29,352 nucleotides of DNA from Candidatus Neomicrothrix sp. UBA4542 (GCA_002388005.1 DGLO01000146.1:3448-32799); one strand, 5' to 3'. Positions 8,369 to 16,335 are shown, counted from the first letter of the stretch. A program made the numbers and translations. The notes: generated by a model from the letters alone, not told the origin.

Positions 8369-9646
8369 ATGAGCAGCATCGTGAAGGTGCTGGGTCGAGA
8401 GGTCATCGACTCCCGAGGAAATCCGACGGTTGAGGCTGAAGTTGAATTGGAAAGCGGTTTCAGAGGACGTGCCCAAGTCCCCTCAGGCGCCTCGACCGGA
8501 CAATTCGAAGCGGTTGAGCTGCGAGACGGAGATAAACGATTTCAAGGCAGAGGGGTGTTGACAGCGGTCCACAACATCAACACAGAAATCGCTCACGCAT
8601 TGCTTGGGCTCGACGCCCACGACCAACGTGCTCTCGATTGGACCATGATCGACCTTGACGGCACCGAGAATAAGAAGCGACTTGGAGCAAACGCTCTTCT
8701 AGGAGTTTCATTGGCCGCAGCACACGCCGCCGCAGCTGAAACCGGAGCACCTCTCTACCGTTACATCGGCGGCGCAAACGCCCATGTACTCCCTGTGCCA
8801 ATGATGAACGTCATCAATGGCGGCGAACACGCCGACAATAACGTCGACCTTCAAGAGTTCATGATTATGCCCGTAGGAGCGGCGTCGTTTTCGGAGGCTC
8901 TCCGATGGGGAGTAGAGACCTATCACTCCCTGAAATCGGTATTAACAGATCGCGGTTTGTCCACGGCGATCGGTGACGAAGGCGGATTTGCCCCAGATCT
9001 AGCAAGCAACGAGGAAGCTTTGGCCCTATTAGTCGAAGCTATAGAACGTGCTGGCTTCAGACCTGGAGAAGATGTTGTATTGACGATCGACGCAGCCGCA
9101 TCAGAATTTTGTCACGAAGGCCGATACGAACTCAGTGGCGAAGGGAGAACTCTTGACTCGAATGACTTCGCTGACTACCTCACCGAGCTGTGCGATCGAT
9201 ACCCGATCGTCTCTATTGAAGACGGAATGGATGAAGAAGATTGGGATGGCTGGACAGCGCTCACTTCCGCACTTGGTCAACAAGTTCAACTGGTTGGAGA
9301 TGACCTATTCGTAACTAACAGCGCGCGGCTGGAACACGGCGTGTCCCGCGGAATTGCAAACTCGATTCTCATAAAGGTCAACCAAATAGGGACGCTGACC
9401 GAAACCCTAGAAACTGTGGAATTAGCGGCAACCAGCGGCTACACCAGCGTCATGTCTCACCGATCAGGCGAGACTGAAGACACGACGATCGCGGATCTGG
9501 CCGTCGCCACCAACTGCGGCCAGATCAAGACCGGAGCCCCCGCTCGATCTGATCGGGTTTCCAAGTACAACCAGCTGCTGCGCATCGAAGAAGACTTAGG
9601 TGAAGCTGCGGCCTACAGGGGCCGTGCCGCGTTGGCGCTGGACTAG
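8369..9646 (+). CDS. eno: Enolase
   Basis: Enolase interconverts 2-phosphoglycerate and phosphoenolpyruvate in glycolysis. The 425-residue length is typical. The N-terminal REVIDSRGNPTVEAEV signature and the SGASTGQFEA loop are intact. The catalytic pair is visible as Glu204 in GDEGGF and Lys336 in IKVNQIGTLTE, and the substrate-binding SHRSGETEDT segment follows. The ATG at 8369 is preceded by GGAG eight bases upstream. The 92-base gap after mazG is the largest in the block and may hold a separate promoter, but I see no strong -35/-10 pair. The gene's last 47 bases overlap the longest reading of ftsB. Confidence 0.98.
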   Translation: MSSIVKVLGREVIDSRGNPTVEAEVELESGFRGRAQVPSGASTGQFEAVELRDGDKRFQGRGVLTAVHNINTEIAHALLGLDAHDQRALDWTMIDLDGTENKKRLGANALLGVSLAAAHAAAAETGAPLYRYIGGANAHVLPVPMMNVINGGEHADNNVDLQEFMIMPVGAASFSEALRWGVETYHSLKSVLTDRGLSTAIGDEGGFAPDLASNEEALALLVEAIERAGFRPGEDVVLTIDAAASEFCHEGRYELSGEGRTLDSNDFADYLTELCDRYPIVSIEDGMDEEDWDGWTALTSALGQQVQLVGDDLFVTNSARLEHGVSRGIANSILIKVNQIGTLTETLETVELAATSGYTSVMSHRSGETEDTTIADLAVATNCGQIKTGAPARSDRVSKYNQLLRIEEDLGEAAAYRGRAALALD

Positions 9647-10085
9647 AGGTCCAGACCGCGCGGCTAGTGACTCCTGGCTCGGGGCTTTGACCTCTGAGTT
9701 GAGCCGCTTCCTCCGATCCACCAGTGCGAGATTTCGGTTTGGTCGACTGGGACGAAGAACAGCCATCTCCTTGGTGTTAGTAGCCGCGGTGGTCGTGGCC
9801 GCAGCATCGCTGCTCCCGATCCGCCAATATCGCGACCAGGGGAAAAGCATCGAACGCGCGAAGCGGGAGGTAATCGAACTTCAAGAGCGACGCGAAGAAC
9901 TCAAATTGCAACTAGCACGCGCGCGGGATCCCAAAGTGGTGGAACGTTATGCCCGCGAGCAAATGTCGCTTGTGCACGAAGGGGACGAAATCTTTCGAAT
10001 TGTCGTCCCCGCGGACATCATCAACTTGCCGCGTGCATGGTATTTACCGGGAGTCGACTTTCTAATCACCGGTACTTCGCAATGA
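9600..10085 (+). CDS. ftsB: Septum formation initiator, FtsB/DivIC family
   Basis: This single-pass membrane protein is a structural component of the FtsQ-FtsB-FtsL divisome subcomplex. It has a basic cytoplasmic N-terminus, one hydrophobic segment (about 54-74), a coiled coil rich in Glu, Arg and Leu (about 78-108), and the family's C-terminal pattern DPKVVERYAREQ, then GDEIFRIV. The longest reading starts at GTG 9600 inside eno and gives 161 residues. A shorter in-frame TTG at 9687 would remove 29 residues and the overlap. Neither start has a good ribosome-binding site, so the true start is uncertain. Its place directly after eno is the usual actinobacterial arrangement. The usual next gene, DUF501, lies about 8.7 kb away here. 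Confidence 0.85.
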   Translation: MKLRPTGAVPRWRWTRGPDRAASDSWLGALTSELSRFLRSTSARFRFGRLGRRTAISLVLVAAVVVAAASLLPIRQYRDQGKSIERAKREVIELQERREELKLQLARARDPKVVERYAREQMSLVHEGDEIFRIVVPADIINLPRAWYLPGVDFLITGTSQ

Positions 10086-10091
10086 TCCACC

Positions 10092-10110
10092 AGAGGGTTG
10101 CGGCCCCTCT
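10092..10110. terminator. Small hairpin between convergent ftsB and tetR
   Basis: AGAGGG (10092-10097) can pair with CCCTCT (10105-10110) around a seven-base loop. It lies just after the ftsB stop and overlaps the tetR stop codon, where a bidirectional terminator would be expected. No T-tract follows on either strand, so a role as an intrinsic terminator is only a possibility. Confidence 0.3.
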
Positions 10111-10666
10111 AGACGTCAGTCATCACGCGAAAAGCCCGGTCAACGATGACGTCTCTGTACTGCGCTGGCTCCACTCCCCGCTGCTCTAACGAGAGTCGAA
10201 TAATGCCGACCGCCCCCGCTGCTCGCATTCGATCCTCCACCGACGGCTCGGGCCCAACCAGATAGGCGTAGAACTCTCGAGCCTGAGCACGCAATCTTTG
10301 CCCAATAGGACTGTGTTGTATCGCTGCATCGTTGTACACCAAGCGAAACACGTGGATGTCATCGGCGAGCAAATCGTAGTACTGACCCAGCGCCTCGCTC
10401 ATGGCTTCAGGGGTCTGATCGAAATCACGGATCCGGTCAAGTAGGGCATCGCTGCCGTCATGCAACTTTTCGGCAAGGCCCTCCAGTACCTCGTTCTTGG
10501 AGGCAAAGTGATAGTAGAGAGCAGCGGGCGTGATGTTCAGACCGGCGGTCAATTGGCGTATGGAAGTTCCGTCGTAGCCGTGCGTAGCGAATAGTTGACG
10601 AGCGTTTTCTAATATCTGAATCTTCGTCTTTGCGAGGTTTTGTTTGTCTGAGTCCACCACTGCCAT
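10109..10666 (-). CDS. TetR-family transcriptional regulator
   Basis: This 185-residue protein has the TetR DNA-binding domain at its N-terminus: helix 1 with ILENARQLFATHGYDGTSI, then the helix-turn-helix around residues 33-60 ending in the characteristic ALYYHFASKNEVL. The C-terminal half (70-185) is a helical ligand-binding and dimerisation domain of unknown ligand. The gene is divergent from coxS with 251 bases between the start codons. A 20-bp palindrome lies 15 bases before its ATG and is a likely operator. The simplest inference is autorepression together with control of the cox genes. The start at 10666 has GGGG directly upstream. Confidence 0.88.
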   Translation of the reverse strand: MAVVDSDKQNLAKTKIQILENARQLFATHGYDGTSIRQLTAGLNITPAALYYHFASKNEVLEGLAEKLHDGSDALLDRIRDFDQTPEAMSEALGQYYDLLADDIHVFRLVYNDAAIQHSPIGQRLRAQAREFYAYLVGPEPSVEDRMRAAGAVGIIRLSLEQRGVEPAQYRDVIVDRAFRVMTDV

Positions 10667-10680
10667 CCCCAGAAACTTAT

Positions 10681-10700
10681 CTAATTTCCTTTTGAATTAG
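10681..10700. promoter_or_regulatory. Palindromic operator candidate for the TetR regulator
   Basis: CTAATT (10681-10686) and AATTAG (10695-10700) are perfect inverted arms separated by eight bases. The site lies in the tetR-coxS intergenic region, 15 bases from the tetR start codon, in a noticeably AT-rich stretch. On the minus strand a possible tetR promoter has TTGATT as -35 and, 18 bases on, TAATTC as -10 inside the palindrome. On the plus strand TTATAG (10705-10710) next to the palindrome could be a -10 for coxS. A half-site AATTAG recurs at 10822-10827. Binding by the adjacent regulator is inferred from position and symmetry only. Confidence 0.5.
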
Positions 10701-10710
10701 GTGCTTATAG

Positions 10711-10917
10711 CTCTGAAAATCAACAACGGGTTTGTCTCACGGTCGAAGAGGCCGGAGATAGTCCATGGCCCAGACCCGATGTTTGAATAACACAAATGTC
10801 CGGCCGAATCTTGGTTGAAGAAATTAGAAACCCCTTCGGTGCAGCACTAGCGCCTCTGATGGGGCATGATTGGGGCCGGCCGAGAGGCTGCCCGACGGTT
10901 GAAGTAAGGGGACAATT
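10711..10917 (+). promoter_or_regulatory. Long presumptive 5' leader of coxS
   Basis: If transcription starts near the AT-rich box at about 10705, coxS has a leader of about 200 bases. The leader contains GCCTCT (near 10853) complementary to AGAGGC (near 10884), a 6-bp stem enclosing a G-rich loop, close to the coxS ribosome-binding site. I see no match to a known riboswitch, including the molybdenum-cofactor motif. An open frame starting at 10796 runs through it but looks like no known protein. It may be an ordinary untranslated region. Confidence 0.25.
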
Positions 10918-11385
10918 GTGGAGATCAGCGTCACGGTCAACGGCGCGACCAGCGTCACCGATGTGGAGCCGCGCACGTTGCTCGTGTATTACCTACGCGA
11001 GGAACTTGGGCTCACCGGTACGAATGTAGGTTGCGACACGTCATCTTGTGGAGCTTGCACCGTTCACGTCAACGGTGAATCAGTCAAGTCTTGCACCATG
11101 CTTGCGGTGCAGGCCGACGGACAGGAAGTAGCCACAATCGAAGGGCTTGCTCCCTCTGCCGATCAACTCCACCCCATGCAGGAGAGCTTCCGTGACCACC
11201 ACGGTTTGCAATGCGGGTACTGCACCCCGGGCATGGTGATGGCAGCTTGTTCGCTTCTAGAAGAGAACTCTGCGCCGACTGAAGCCGAGGTTCGTGAGGG
11301 CCTCGAAGGCAACCTATGCCGATGCACTGGCTACCACAACATTGTCAAGGCAGTCCTGGCCTGTAGCGGCCAGGACGTTAGTTGA
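10918..11385 (+). CDS. coxS: CO dehydrogenase-type small subunit, [2Fe-2S] protein CoxS
   Basis: This 155-residue iron-sulfur subunit passes electrons from the molybdenum site to the flavin subunit in aerobic CO dehydrogenase and related hydroxylases. The plant-ferredoxin-like cluster ligands are Cys39, Cys44, Cys47 and Cys59. The distal cluster ligands are Cys99, Cys102, Cys134 and Cys136. All eight are present. The stretches VKSCTMLAVQADG and GNLCRCTGYHNIVKA are close to true CODH small subunits as I remember them, more than to xanthine dehydrogenases. The start is GTG 10918, with AAGGGG upstream. CoxM follows 12 bases later. The large subunit normally encoded beside these genes is missing. 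Confidence 0.93.
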   Translation: MEISVTVNGATSVTDVEPRTLLVYYLREELGLTGTNVGCDTSSCGACTVHVNGESVKSCTMLAVQADGQEVATIEGLAPSADQLHPMQESFRDHHGLQCGYCTPGMVMAACSLLEENSAPTEAEVREGLEGNLCRCTGYHNIVKAVLACSGQDVS

Positions 11386-11397
11386 AAGGTTTGATGA

Positions 11398-12225
11398 ATG
11401 ATTCCAGCAGCCTTTGACTACAAGAGAGCCGGCTCATCTGAGGAGGCTGTCGCACTGATCGCCGAATACGGTGATGAAGCGAAACTCCTCGCAGGAGGCC
11501 ACTCCCTAATTCCCATGATGAAGCTCCGACTCGCTGTCCCGACCGTCTTGGTAGATATAGGACAAGTCGGAGACCTCAGTTACATCGACGATCGCGACGA
11601 CCACGTCGCGATCGGAGCCCTAGCCACGCACCGAAGCCTTGAAACAAGCGAGCTGCTGTTGTCGCAGTGTCCGATTCTGGCTCATGTAGCGAGCAAGGTA
11701 GGAGATCCACAGGTAAGGCATAGAGGAACCATCGGCGGTTCATTGGCTCACGCAGATCCGGCGTCAGACCTTCCCGCCGCCATGCTCGCTTTGGGTGGCT
11801 CGTTGATCGCTCAGGGACCGGCCGGAGAGCGCGAAATCCAAGGATCGGAGTTCTTCACTGGCTACTTTGAGTCCGCTCTCACAGACGAGGAGATGGTGAC
11901 CGAAATCAGGGTGCCGAAGGCCCCCGGAGATTCTTGGAATTACCAGAAGTTCAATCGTCGCGCACAGGATTGGGCGATCGTAGGAGTTGCGGCCGTCCAA
12001 GTGGAGGGTGCAACCCGGGTCTCTTTGGTCAACATGGGTTCCACCCCTTTGCGCGCAGACGCCGTGGAAGCAGCGTTAGCTGGAGGAGCTTCATCCGCGG
12101 AAGCTGCGGAGCAGGCGGCCGAAGGAACCGATGCCCCCACAGACCTCAACGCGTCACCTGAATACCGTGCGCATCTCGCCAGAGTCCTCACTCGAAGGGC
12201 ACTGGACGCTGCCGGGATTTCCTGA
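11398..12225 (+). CDS. coxM: CO dehydrogenase-type medium subunit, FAD-binding CoxM
   Basis: The 275-residue flavoprotein subunit accepts electrons from CoxS and passes them on to the quinone pool or an acceptor. The FAD-contacting motifs of the family are AGGHS at 32-36 and TIGGS at 111-115. The typical GGSLAHADPASDLP stretch is intact, and the C-terminal CODH flavoprotein domain follows from about 170. The length is slightly short but within the normal range. It follows coxS by 12 bases with AAAGG before the ATG, so they are almost certainly co-transcribed. Downstream the operon is interrupted by a gene on the opposite strand rather than by coxL. Confidence 0.93.
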   Translation: MIPAAFDYKRAGSSEEAVALIAEYGDEAKLLAGGHSLIPMMKLRLAVPTVLVDIGQVGDLSYIDDRDDHVAIGALATHRSLETSELLLSQCPILAHVASKVGDPQVRHRGTIGGSLAHADPASDLPAAMLALGGSLIAQGPAGEREIQGSEFFTGYFESALTDEEMVTEIRVPKAPGDSWNYQKFNRRAQDWAIVGVAAVQVEGATRVSLVNMGSTPLRADAVEAALAGGASSAEAAEQAAEGTDAPTDLNASPEYRAHLARVLTRRALDAAGIS

Positions 12226-12239
12226 CGGAACTCTCCCCT

Positions 12240-12286
12240 CACATCATTGAAAAGGTGTTGCTTCTAGCTGCCTTCTCTTTGATGTG
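12240..12286. terminator. Imperfect stem-loop between convergent coxM and SDR genes
   Basis: CACATCA (12240-12246) pairs perfectly with TGATGTG (12280-12286), with a possible inner AAGG/CCTT helix at 12251-12254 and 12271-12274. The structure fills the gap between two converging genes, where a bidirectional transcription stop would be expected. The loop is long and no T-tract follows, so this is a weak call. Confidence 0.25.
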
Positions 12287-12293
12287 GCTCTTC

Positions 12294-13040
12294 TCAATCC
12301 AGGAGGCCCGCAGCTTGGCCTCCATCAACCAACAAACCTGTTCCCGTAATAAACTTTGCCTGTTCAGAACACAGAAAGGCCACCGCTGCGCCGAAATCGT
12401 CGGGGTCTCCGGTAATTCGTGCTGGTACGGAAGAGGCAGCAGTTTCTTTATCCGGCACGATCTTCGCGACCCTGTCTGTCCAATGGGTACCTGGTTGAGC
12501 GGAATTAACGGTTACCCCATCTGCCGCGACTTCTCGAGCTGTGATCTTAAGAAAACTCGTCAGACCCGCACGAGCTACTGAACTGGCCATCAAATACCCG
12601 ATCGGTTGTTTGACGCCGACACTAGTGATGGCACAGACACGGCCCCACCGACGTTCACGCATAGCGGGTATGGCAGTGCGACACATCTCAATCATGGCGC
12701 GACAATTCATGTCGAAAGCAGCCTGGTAAGCATCGAGATCGGTATCTTCAAAGGTGCCCGGAGGAGGGCCCCCAGCGTTGGTAACGAGAATGTCTAGATG
12801 ACCCAACGCGGCCGTCGCGTTTTCAATGAATTTCCGACCTGAGTCAGGCACCGATAAGTCTGATTCCAGGGTCACTACATCGCCGCCAATAGCTTCTGCA
12901 GCCGTGGCCAGCTTCGCCGAGTCGCGTCCACAGATCGCCACTCGAACTCCATCAGCCGCAAGGGCCTTAGCCGCACCGAGACCCAATCCCGCAGATCCTG
13001 CTGCGATCGCGGCTGTTCGTCCATTGATACCCAGATCCAT
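12294..13040 (-). CDS. Atypical short-chain dehydrogenase/reductase (SDR), antisense within the cox locus
   Basis: A 248-residue Rossmann-fold protein with the SDR cofactor motif GSAGLGLG (15-22), the NAG motif (88-90) and a C-terminal ITGTGLLVDGG. Catalytic Ser140 is present, but the position 13 residues on, normally Tyr, is Ser153, and the position normally Lys is Arg157, so the YxxxK pair is replaced by SxxxR. A subfamily of 3-oxoacyl-ACP-reductase-like SDRs shares this change as far as I recall; its chemistry is unclear. The frame extends to 13205, but ATG 13040 has GGGAG just upstream and starts at the normal SDR N-terminus. It lies on the minus strand between coxM and coxD, where many loci would have coxL. 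Confidence 0.85.
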   Translation of the reverse strand: MDLGINGRTAAIAAGSAGLGLGAAKALAADGVRVAICGRDSAKLATAAEAIGGDVVTLESDLSVPDSGRKFIENATAALGHLDILVTNAGGPPPGTFEDTDLDAYQAAFDMNCRAMIEMCRTAIPAMRERRWGRVCAITSVGVKQPIGYLMASSVARAGLTSFLKITAREVAADGVTVNSAQPGTHWTDRVAKIVPDKETAASSVPARITGDPDDFGAAVAFLCSEQAKFITGTGLLVDGGQAAGLLD

Positions 13041-13151
13041 CTCTAACTCCCTTCGAAGGTCCCGCGGCAAGATATCCGGAACAGTGACCGTCGTGCAGAA
13101 TGTACCTCCGGTGAAGGCTAAATCGGATACAGGTCGTAGTCTGTTTGACGC

Positions 13152-14057
13152 ATGTTCAACGTCCCGAGTTCCCCCGCCGAAGTTAGTGCTGCTCTGAGCG
13201 ATCATGACTACTTGACTGACGAGGGCCTTGCCACGGTTGTCTATCTGTCAATGAGTATGGAGCGACCTCTTTTTCTAGAAGGGGATGCCGGAGTCGGGAA
13301 AACTGAACTCGCCAAGGTGCTCTCCGCTTGGACCGGTGGCGAACTCATCCGGCTGCAGTGCTACGAGGGTATCGATTCTGCCCAGGCCCTGTATGAGTGG
13401 GATTACACTCGTCAACTTCTACATCTTCGTACCGCTGAAGCTGCCGGTAGAGCCGGGCGCGACACCGAAACGGTCGAAGACGAACTGTATTCCGAACGGT
13501 TTTTGATTCGACGACCATTACTTCGAGCCATCGACCATGCTGACGCGGAACGACCGGTTTTGTTGATTGATGAAGTAGATCGAGCCGATGACGAATTCGA
13601 AGCGTTCTTATTAGAAATTTTGTCAGATAACACCGTGACGATCCCCGAACTCGGAACCTTTGGCTCCAAGAATCCCCCGTTAGTGGTGATCACGTCCAAT
13701 CGAACCAGAGATGTGCATGATGCTCTGAAACGACGATGCTTATACCACTGGGTGAATCACCCAAACCTTGAACGTGAAGTGGAGATAATTCGACTCAAGG
13801 CGCCCGATGTGAAACACGCATTAGCTCAACAGGTAGCAGCGGCTGTCAACGCCATGCGAGGTATGGGTCTCTACAAGCCGCCGGGCGTCGCCGAAACCAT
13901 CGATTGGGCGACGGCGCTCGGAAAGCTCGGCGAAACTCGTCTCGACGAGAAGACAATTGCCGCGACCCTTGGCGCGGTACTGAAGTACCGAGAAGACCAG
14001 GAGCGCGTAGCAGCACAAGGAATTGAGATGATCATGGCCGCCGTCGCCGATGGCTGA
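13152..14057 (+). CDS. coxD: MoxR-family AAA+ ATPase, CoxD-like
   Basis: In the CO dehydrogenase system of Afipia (Oligotropha) carboxidovorans, CoxD is a chaperone ATPase needed to build the copper-sulfur-molybdenum centre. This 301-residue homologue has Walker A GDAGVGKT at 44-51, Walker B LLIDEVDRAD with Asp140-Glu141, a sensor-like ITSN stretch and the RRCLYHW arginine region near 200. The gene is divergent from the SDR gene, with 111 bases between them that should hold a promoter. The start at 13152 lacks a clear ribosome-binding site. Its last eight bases overlap coxE, whose product is its usual VWA partner. Confidence 0.9.
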   Translation: MFNVPSSPAEVSAALSDHDYLTDEGLATVVYLSMSMERPLFLEGDAGVGKTELAKVLSAWTGGELIRLQCYEGIDSAQALYEWDYTRQLLHLRTAEAAGRAGRDTETVEDELYSERFLIRRPLLRAIDHADAERPVLLIDEVDRADDEFEAFLLEILSDNTVTIPELGTFGSKNPPLVVITSNRTRDVHDALKRRCLYHWVNHPNLEREVEIIRLKAPDVKHALAQQVAAAVNAMRGMGLYKPPGVAETIDWATALGKLGETRLDEKTIAATLGAVLKYREDQERVAAQGIEMIMAAVADG

Positions 14058-15186
14058 AGTTCAGGTGCCCGAGCGAATCAACGATCCAGCGCAAATCGCG
14101 GCCGCCTTTGGCCACCTTCTCCGCGGAGTCGGTATAGGGGTTCCCGTCAGCAGGGTGATGTCATTCGTCGAAGCTCTTGGCCGCCTGAGTCTCCAACGCC
14201 GAGAAGATGTCTATTGGGCAGGCAGGTCGACCCTCATCTCTGATCCCCACGACGTAGCTCTCTTCGACCGAACCTTCGCTGTGTTTTGGGAGAGAAAAAG
14301 AGCATCCGGCATCGAGGTCGAGGTGCCCCCGGTCTCAGTAACGCTCGCTACTGACACTGCTGGGGAAGACGGAGAGCACCCCGAGTCGGATGAAAACGAG
14401 ACAGGCCCAACTCTAAGAGTCAGATACAGCGCCTTAGAGACTCTCAGAGAAAAAGACTTCGCCGAATGCAGCGACAAGGAACTGAACGAACTCCAACGGC
14501 TAATGCTCGGCCTTCGTTTTAAGTCAACGACTCGACCTTCGCGAAGAAAGGTGACATCCAAACGCCAGACGCGAACGCCCGACCTGCGTCGTACAGTACG
14601 GAGGGCCCTCACTACAGGCGGAGAACCAATCAATCGCGAGTTCCTTGAAATGGACCGGCGACCTCGTCGCCTGGTTCTACTCCTAGATGTTTCAGGATCG
14701 ATGGAGCCCTATGCGAGAGCATTGGTACGTTTCGCCCACGCGACGGTTGTTGGAAGAATGCGGGTAGAAGCATTCGCAATCGGTACCCGGTTAACGCGAA
14801 TTACGCGCGAATTGTCTTCGCGAGACCCAGATGCAGCGCTGAGAGCTGCCTCGGACGCAGTAGCCGACTGGTCAGGAGGCACTCGCCTAGGTGCAACCTT
14901 GAGAGATTTCAATGATTCTTGGGGGCTCAGAGGCATGGCGAGAGGAGCGATAGTGGTGGTTCTCTCTGACGGTTGGGACCGCGGAGAACCAGAGGTCTTG
15001 GCCGAACAGATGGAGCGCTTACATCGAGTGAGCTACCGGCAAATCTGGGTCAACCCGTTAAAACACACGCCCGGATACGCGCCGTTGGCACAGGGAATGG
15101 CGGCTGCTTTGCCGCACACAGACGAGTTCATCGAAGGCCACTCGTTCGAGTCGCTCGAACGACTAGCTGCTGTAGTTTCAGCCTAA
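14050..15186 (+). CDS. coxE: VWA-domain protein, CoxE-like
   Basis: The 378-residue protein pairs with the MoxR ATPase in cofactor maturation of CODH-type enzymes. The N-terminal half is family-specific and includes an acidic linker near residues 105-120 and a basic SRRKVTSKRQTR segment. The C-terminal von Willebrand A domain carries the metal-binding MIDAS motif DVSGS at Asp213-Ser217, a later SGGTRLGATL segment and the conserved VVLSDGWDRG. The ATG at 14050 overlaps the coxD stop by eight bases, so the two are translated together. MoxR-VWA pairs also occur outside cox loci, but the XdhC, MocA and CoxG genes that follow make the CoxDE assignment firm. Confidence 0.9.
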   Translation: MAEVQVPERINDPAQIAAAFGHLLRGVGIGVPVSRVMSFVEALGRLSLQRREDVYWAGRSTLISDPHDVALFDRTFAVFWERKRASGIEVEVPPVSVTLATDTAGEDGEHPESDENETGPTLRVRYSALETLREKDFAECSDKELNELQRLMLGLRFKSTTRPSRRKVTSKRQTRTPDLRRTVRRALTTGGEPINREFLEMDRRPRRLVLLLDVSGSMEPYARALVRFAHATVVGRMRVEAFAIGTRLTRITRELSSRDPDAALRAASDAVADWSGGTRLGATLRDFNDSWGLRGMARGAIVVVLSDGWDRGEPEVLAEQMERLHRVSYRQIWVNPLKHTPGYAPLAQGMAAALPHTDEFIEGHSFESLERLAAVVSA

Positions 15187-15204
15187 ACGTGGGAACATTC
15201 GAGT

Positions 15205-15522
15205 ATGGATGAGATCTTCGATGACATCGAAAGGTGGCGCGCGTTAGGCCAAAGAGTTGCCATCGCACGAGTTGTCGACATTGAGGGCAGCGGCCCTCGT
15301 GATCCCGGAGCAGCCATGGCGGTCAACAACATCGGCGAGGTAGCGGGTTCCGTTTCTGGAGGATGCGTGGAGGGAGCAGTAGTCGGTGAAGCCCTCGAGC
15401 TATTGGAAGGCCGCAGAAAAGCTGGCATTACTTCGTTTGGCTATAGCGACGACGAAGCATTCGCGGTTGGGTTGACCTGTGGGGGAACAATCCACTTGTT
15501 CATTGAGGAACTCGACTGGTGA
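15205..15522 (+). CDS. XdhC/CoxI-domain protein (short form)
   Basis: This 105-residue protein corresponds to the XdhC_CoxI domain alone. It contains the conserved SGGCVEGAV and GLTCGGTIHLF motifs, whose cysteines are associated with molybdenum-cofactor binding and sulfuration in characterised XdhC proteins. The Rossmann half usually fused to this domain is absent and is instead found in the next gene, which begins four bases before this stop. ATG 15205 follows coxE by 18 bases. The split into two coupled genes looks real and not like a frameshift, since the second gene has its own N-terminal segment. Confidence 0.85.
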   Translation: MDEIFDDIERWRALGQRVAIARVVDIEGSGPRDPGAAMAVNNIGEVAGSVSGGCVEGAVVGEALELLEGRRKAGITSFGYSDDEAFAVGLTCGGTIHLFIEELDW

Positions 15523-16301
15523 CATCGATCTACGAACGCTTTCGAGACCTGATCCGCTCCGAGGTTCCAGTAGCCCTTGCGACCCTCATCGAGGGCCCCA
15601 ACATCGGAGCGAAACTTCTCGTCGAGAAAACTGGTGCGACTTTGGGTGGTCTGGGCAGTGAACAGTTGGATCGAGTAGTTGGCAGAGACGCAATAGCGAT
15701 GCTCGACGCGGGAACGAGCGAAGTTCGTCACTACGGTCCGAACGGCGAAGCTCGACAACACGACCTGAGCGCCTTTATCGAGTGCCACGCACGACGCCCC
15801 CACATGGTGATTTTTGGAGCCGTTGACTTCACTCGGGCGCTGGCTAGTCAAGCGAAGCTTCTCGGGTTCAGAGTGACGGTATGTGATGCGCGAGAAGTCT
15901 TCGCTACAAGGCGGCGCTTCCCGATGGCCGATGAAGTCGTTGTTGACTGGCCCAATCGTTTACTCGAACGAATAGGAAGTGATCTTGGCCCTCGCGACGC
16001 AGTTTGCGTCCTCACCCATGACGCCAAGTTTGACGTGCCAGCGATTGTCGGAGCGTTGCCGACCCGTGTCGGCTACCTCGGAGCAATGGGTTCCCGCCAA
16101 ACTCACGAAAAACGAATTACACGACTAACAGAGGAAGGAGTAACCGTCGAAGAACTGGAGCGTGTGCGATCACCAATCGGTCTTGACATTGGAGGCCGAA
16201 CACCCGAAGAGACGGCGGTTTCCATCGTTGCTGAGATTATTGCAATGCGAACAGATCGAAACGCGCCCAGTCTCAGCAAAGGCCAAGGTTCGATTCACTA
16301 A
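15519..16301 (+). CDS. XdhC-family protein with Rossmann C-terminal domain (CoxF/CoxI-like)
   Basis: The 260-residue product has an N-terminal segment resembling a second, degenerate XdhC_CoxI domain (VALATLIEGPNIGAKLL, then LGGLGS, without the paired cysteines). From about residue 93 it carries the XdhC_C Rossmann domain with MVIFGAVDFTRALA and the terminal GLDIGGRTPEETAVSIVAEI motif. XdhC proteins bind and help insert the mature molybdenum cofactor into xanthine-oxidase-family enzymes. GTG 15519 overlaps the preceding stop as GTGA. Together the two proteins probably supply the functions of a single longer XdhC. Confidence 0.87.
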   Translation: MTSIYERFRDLIRSEVPVALATLIEGPNIGAKLLVEKTGATLGGLGSEQLDRVVGRDAIAMLDAGTSEVRHYGPNGEARQHDLSAFIECHARRPHMVIFGAVDFTRALASQAKLLGFRVTVCDAREVFATRRRFPMADEVVVDWPNRLLERIGSDLGPRDAVCVLTHDAKFDVPAIVGALPTRVGYLGAMGSRQTHEKRITRLTEEGVTVEELERVRSPIGLDIGGRTPEETAVSIVAEIIAMRTDRNAPSLSKGQGSIH

Positions 16302-16335
16302 GCCAAGTGGTCAACTGCCCACTACCGTTCCCTAC

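Noticed and set aside
10796..11029. 77-codon open frame upstream of and overlapping coxS
   Set aside because: Its second half is coxS read in another frame, there is no ribosome-binding site of note, and the sequence resembles no protein.
12255..13197. Several plus-strand open frames opposite the SDR gene
   Set aside because: They are antisense readings of a clear SDR with normal motifs; none has a recognisable domain, and none is a coxL remnant.
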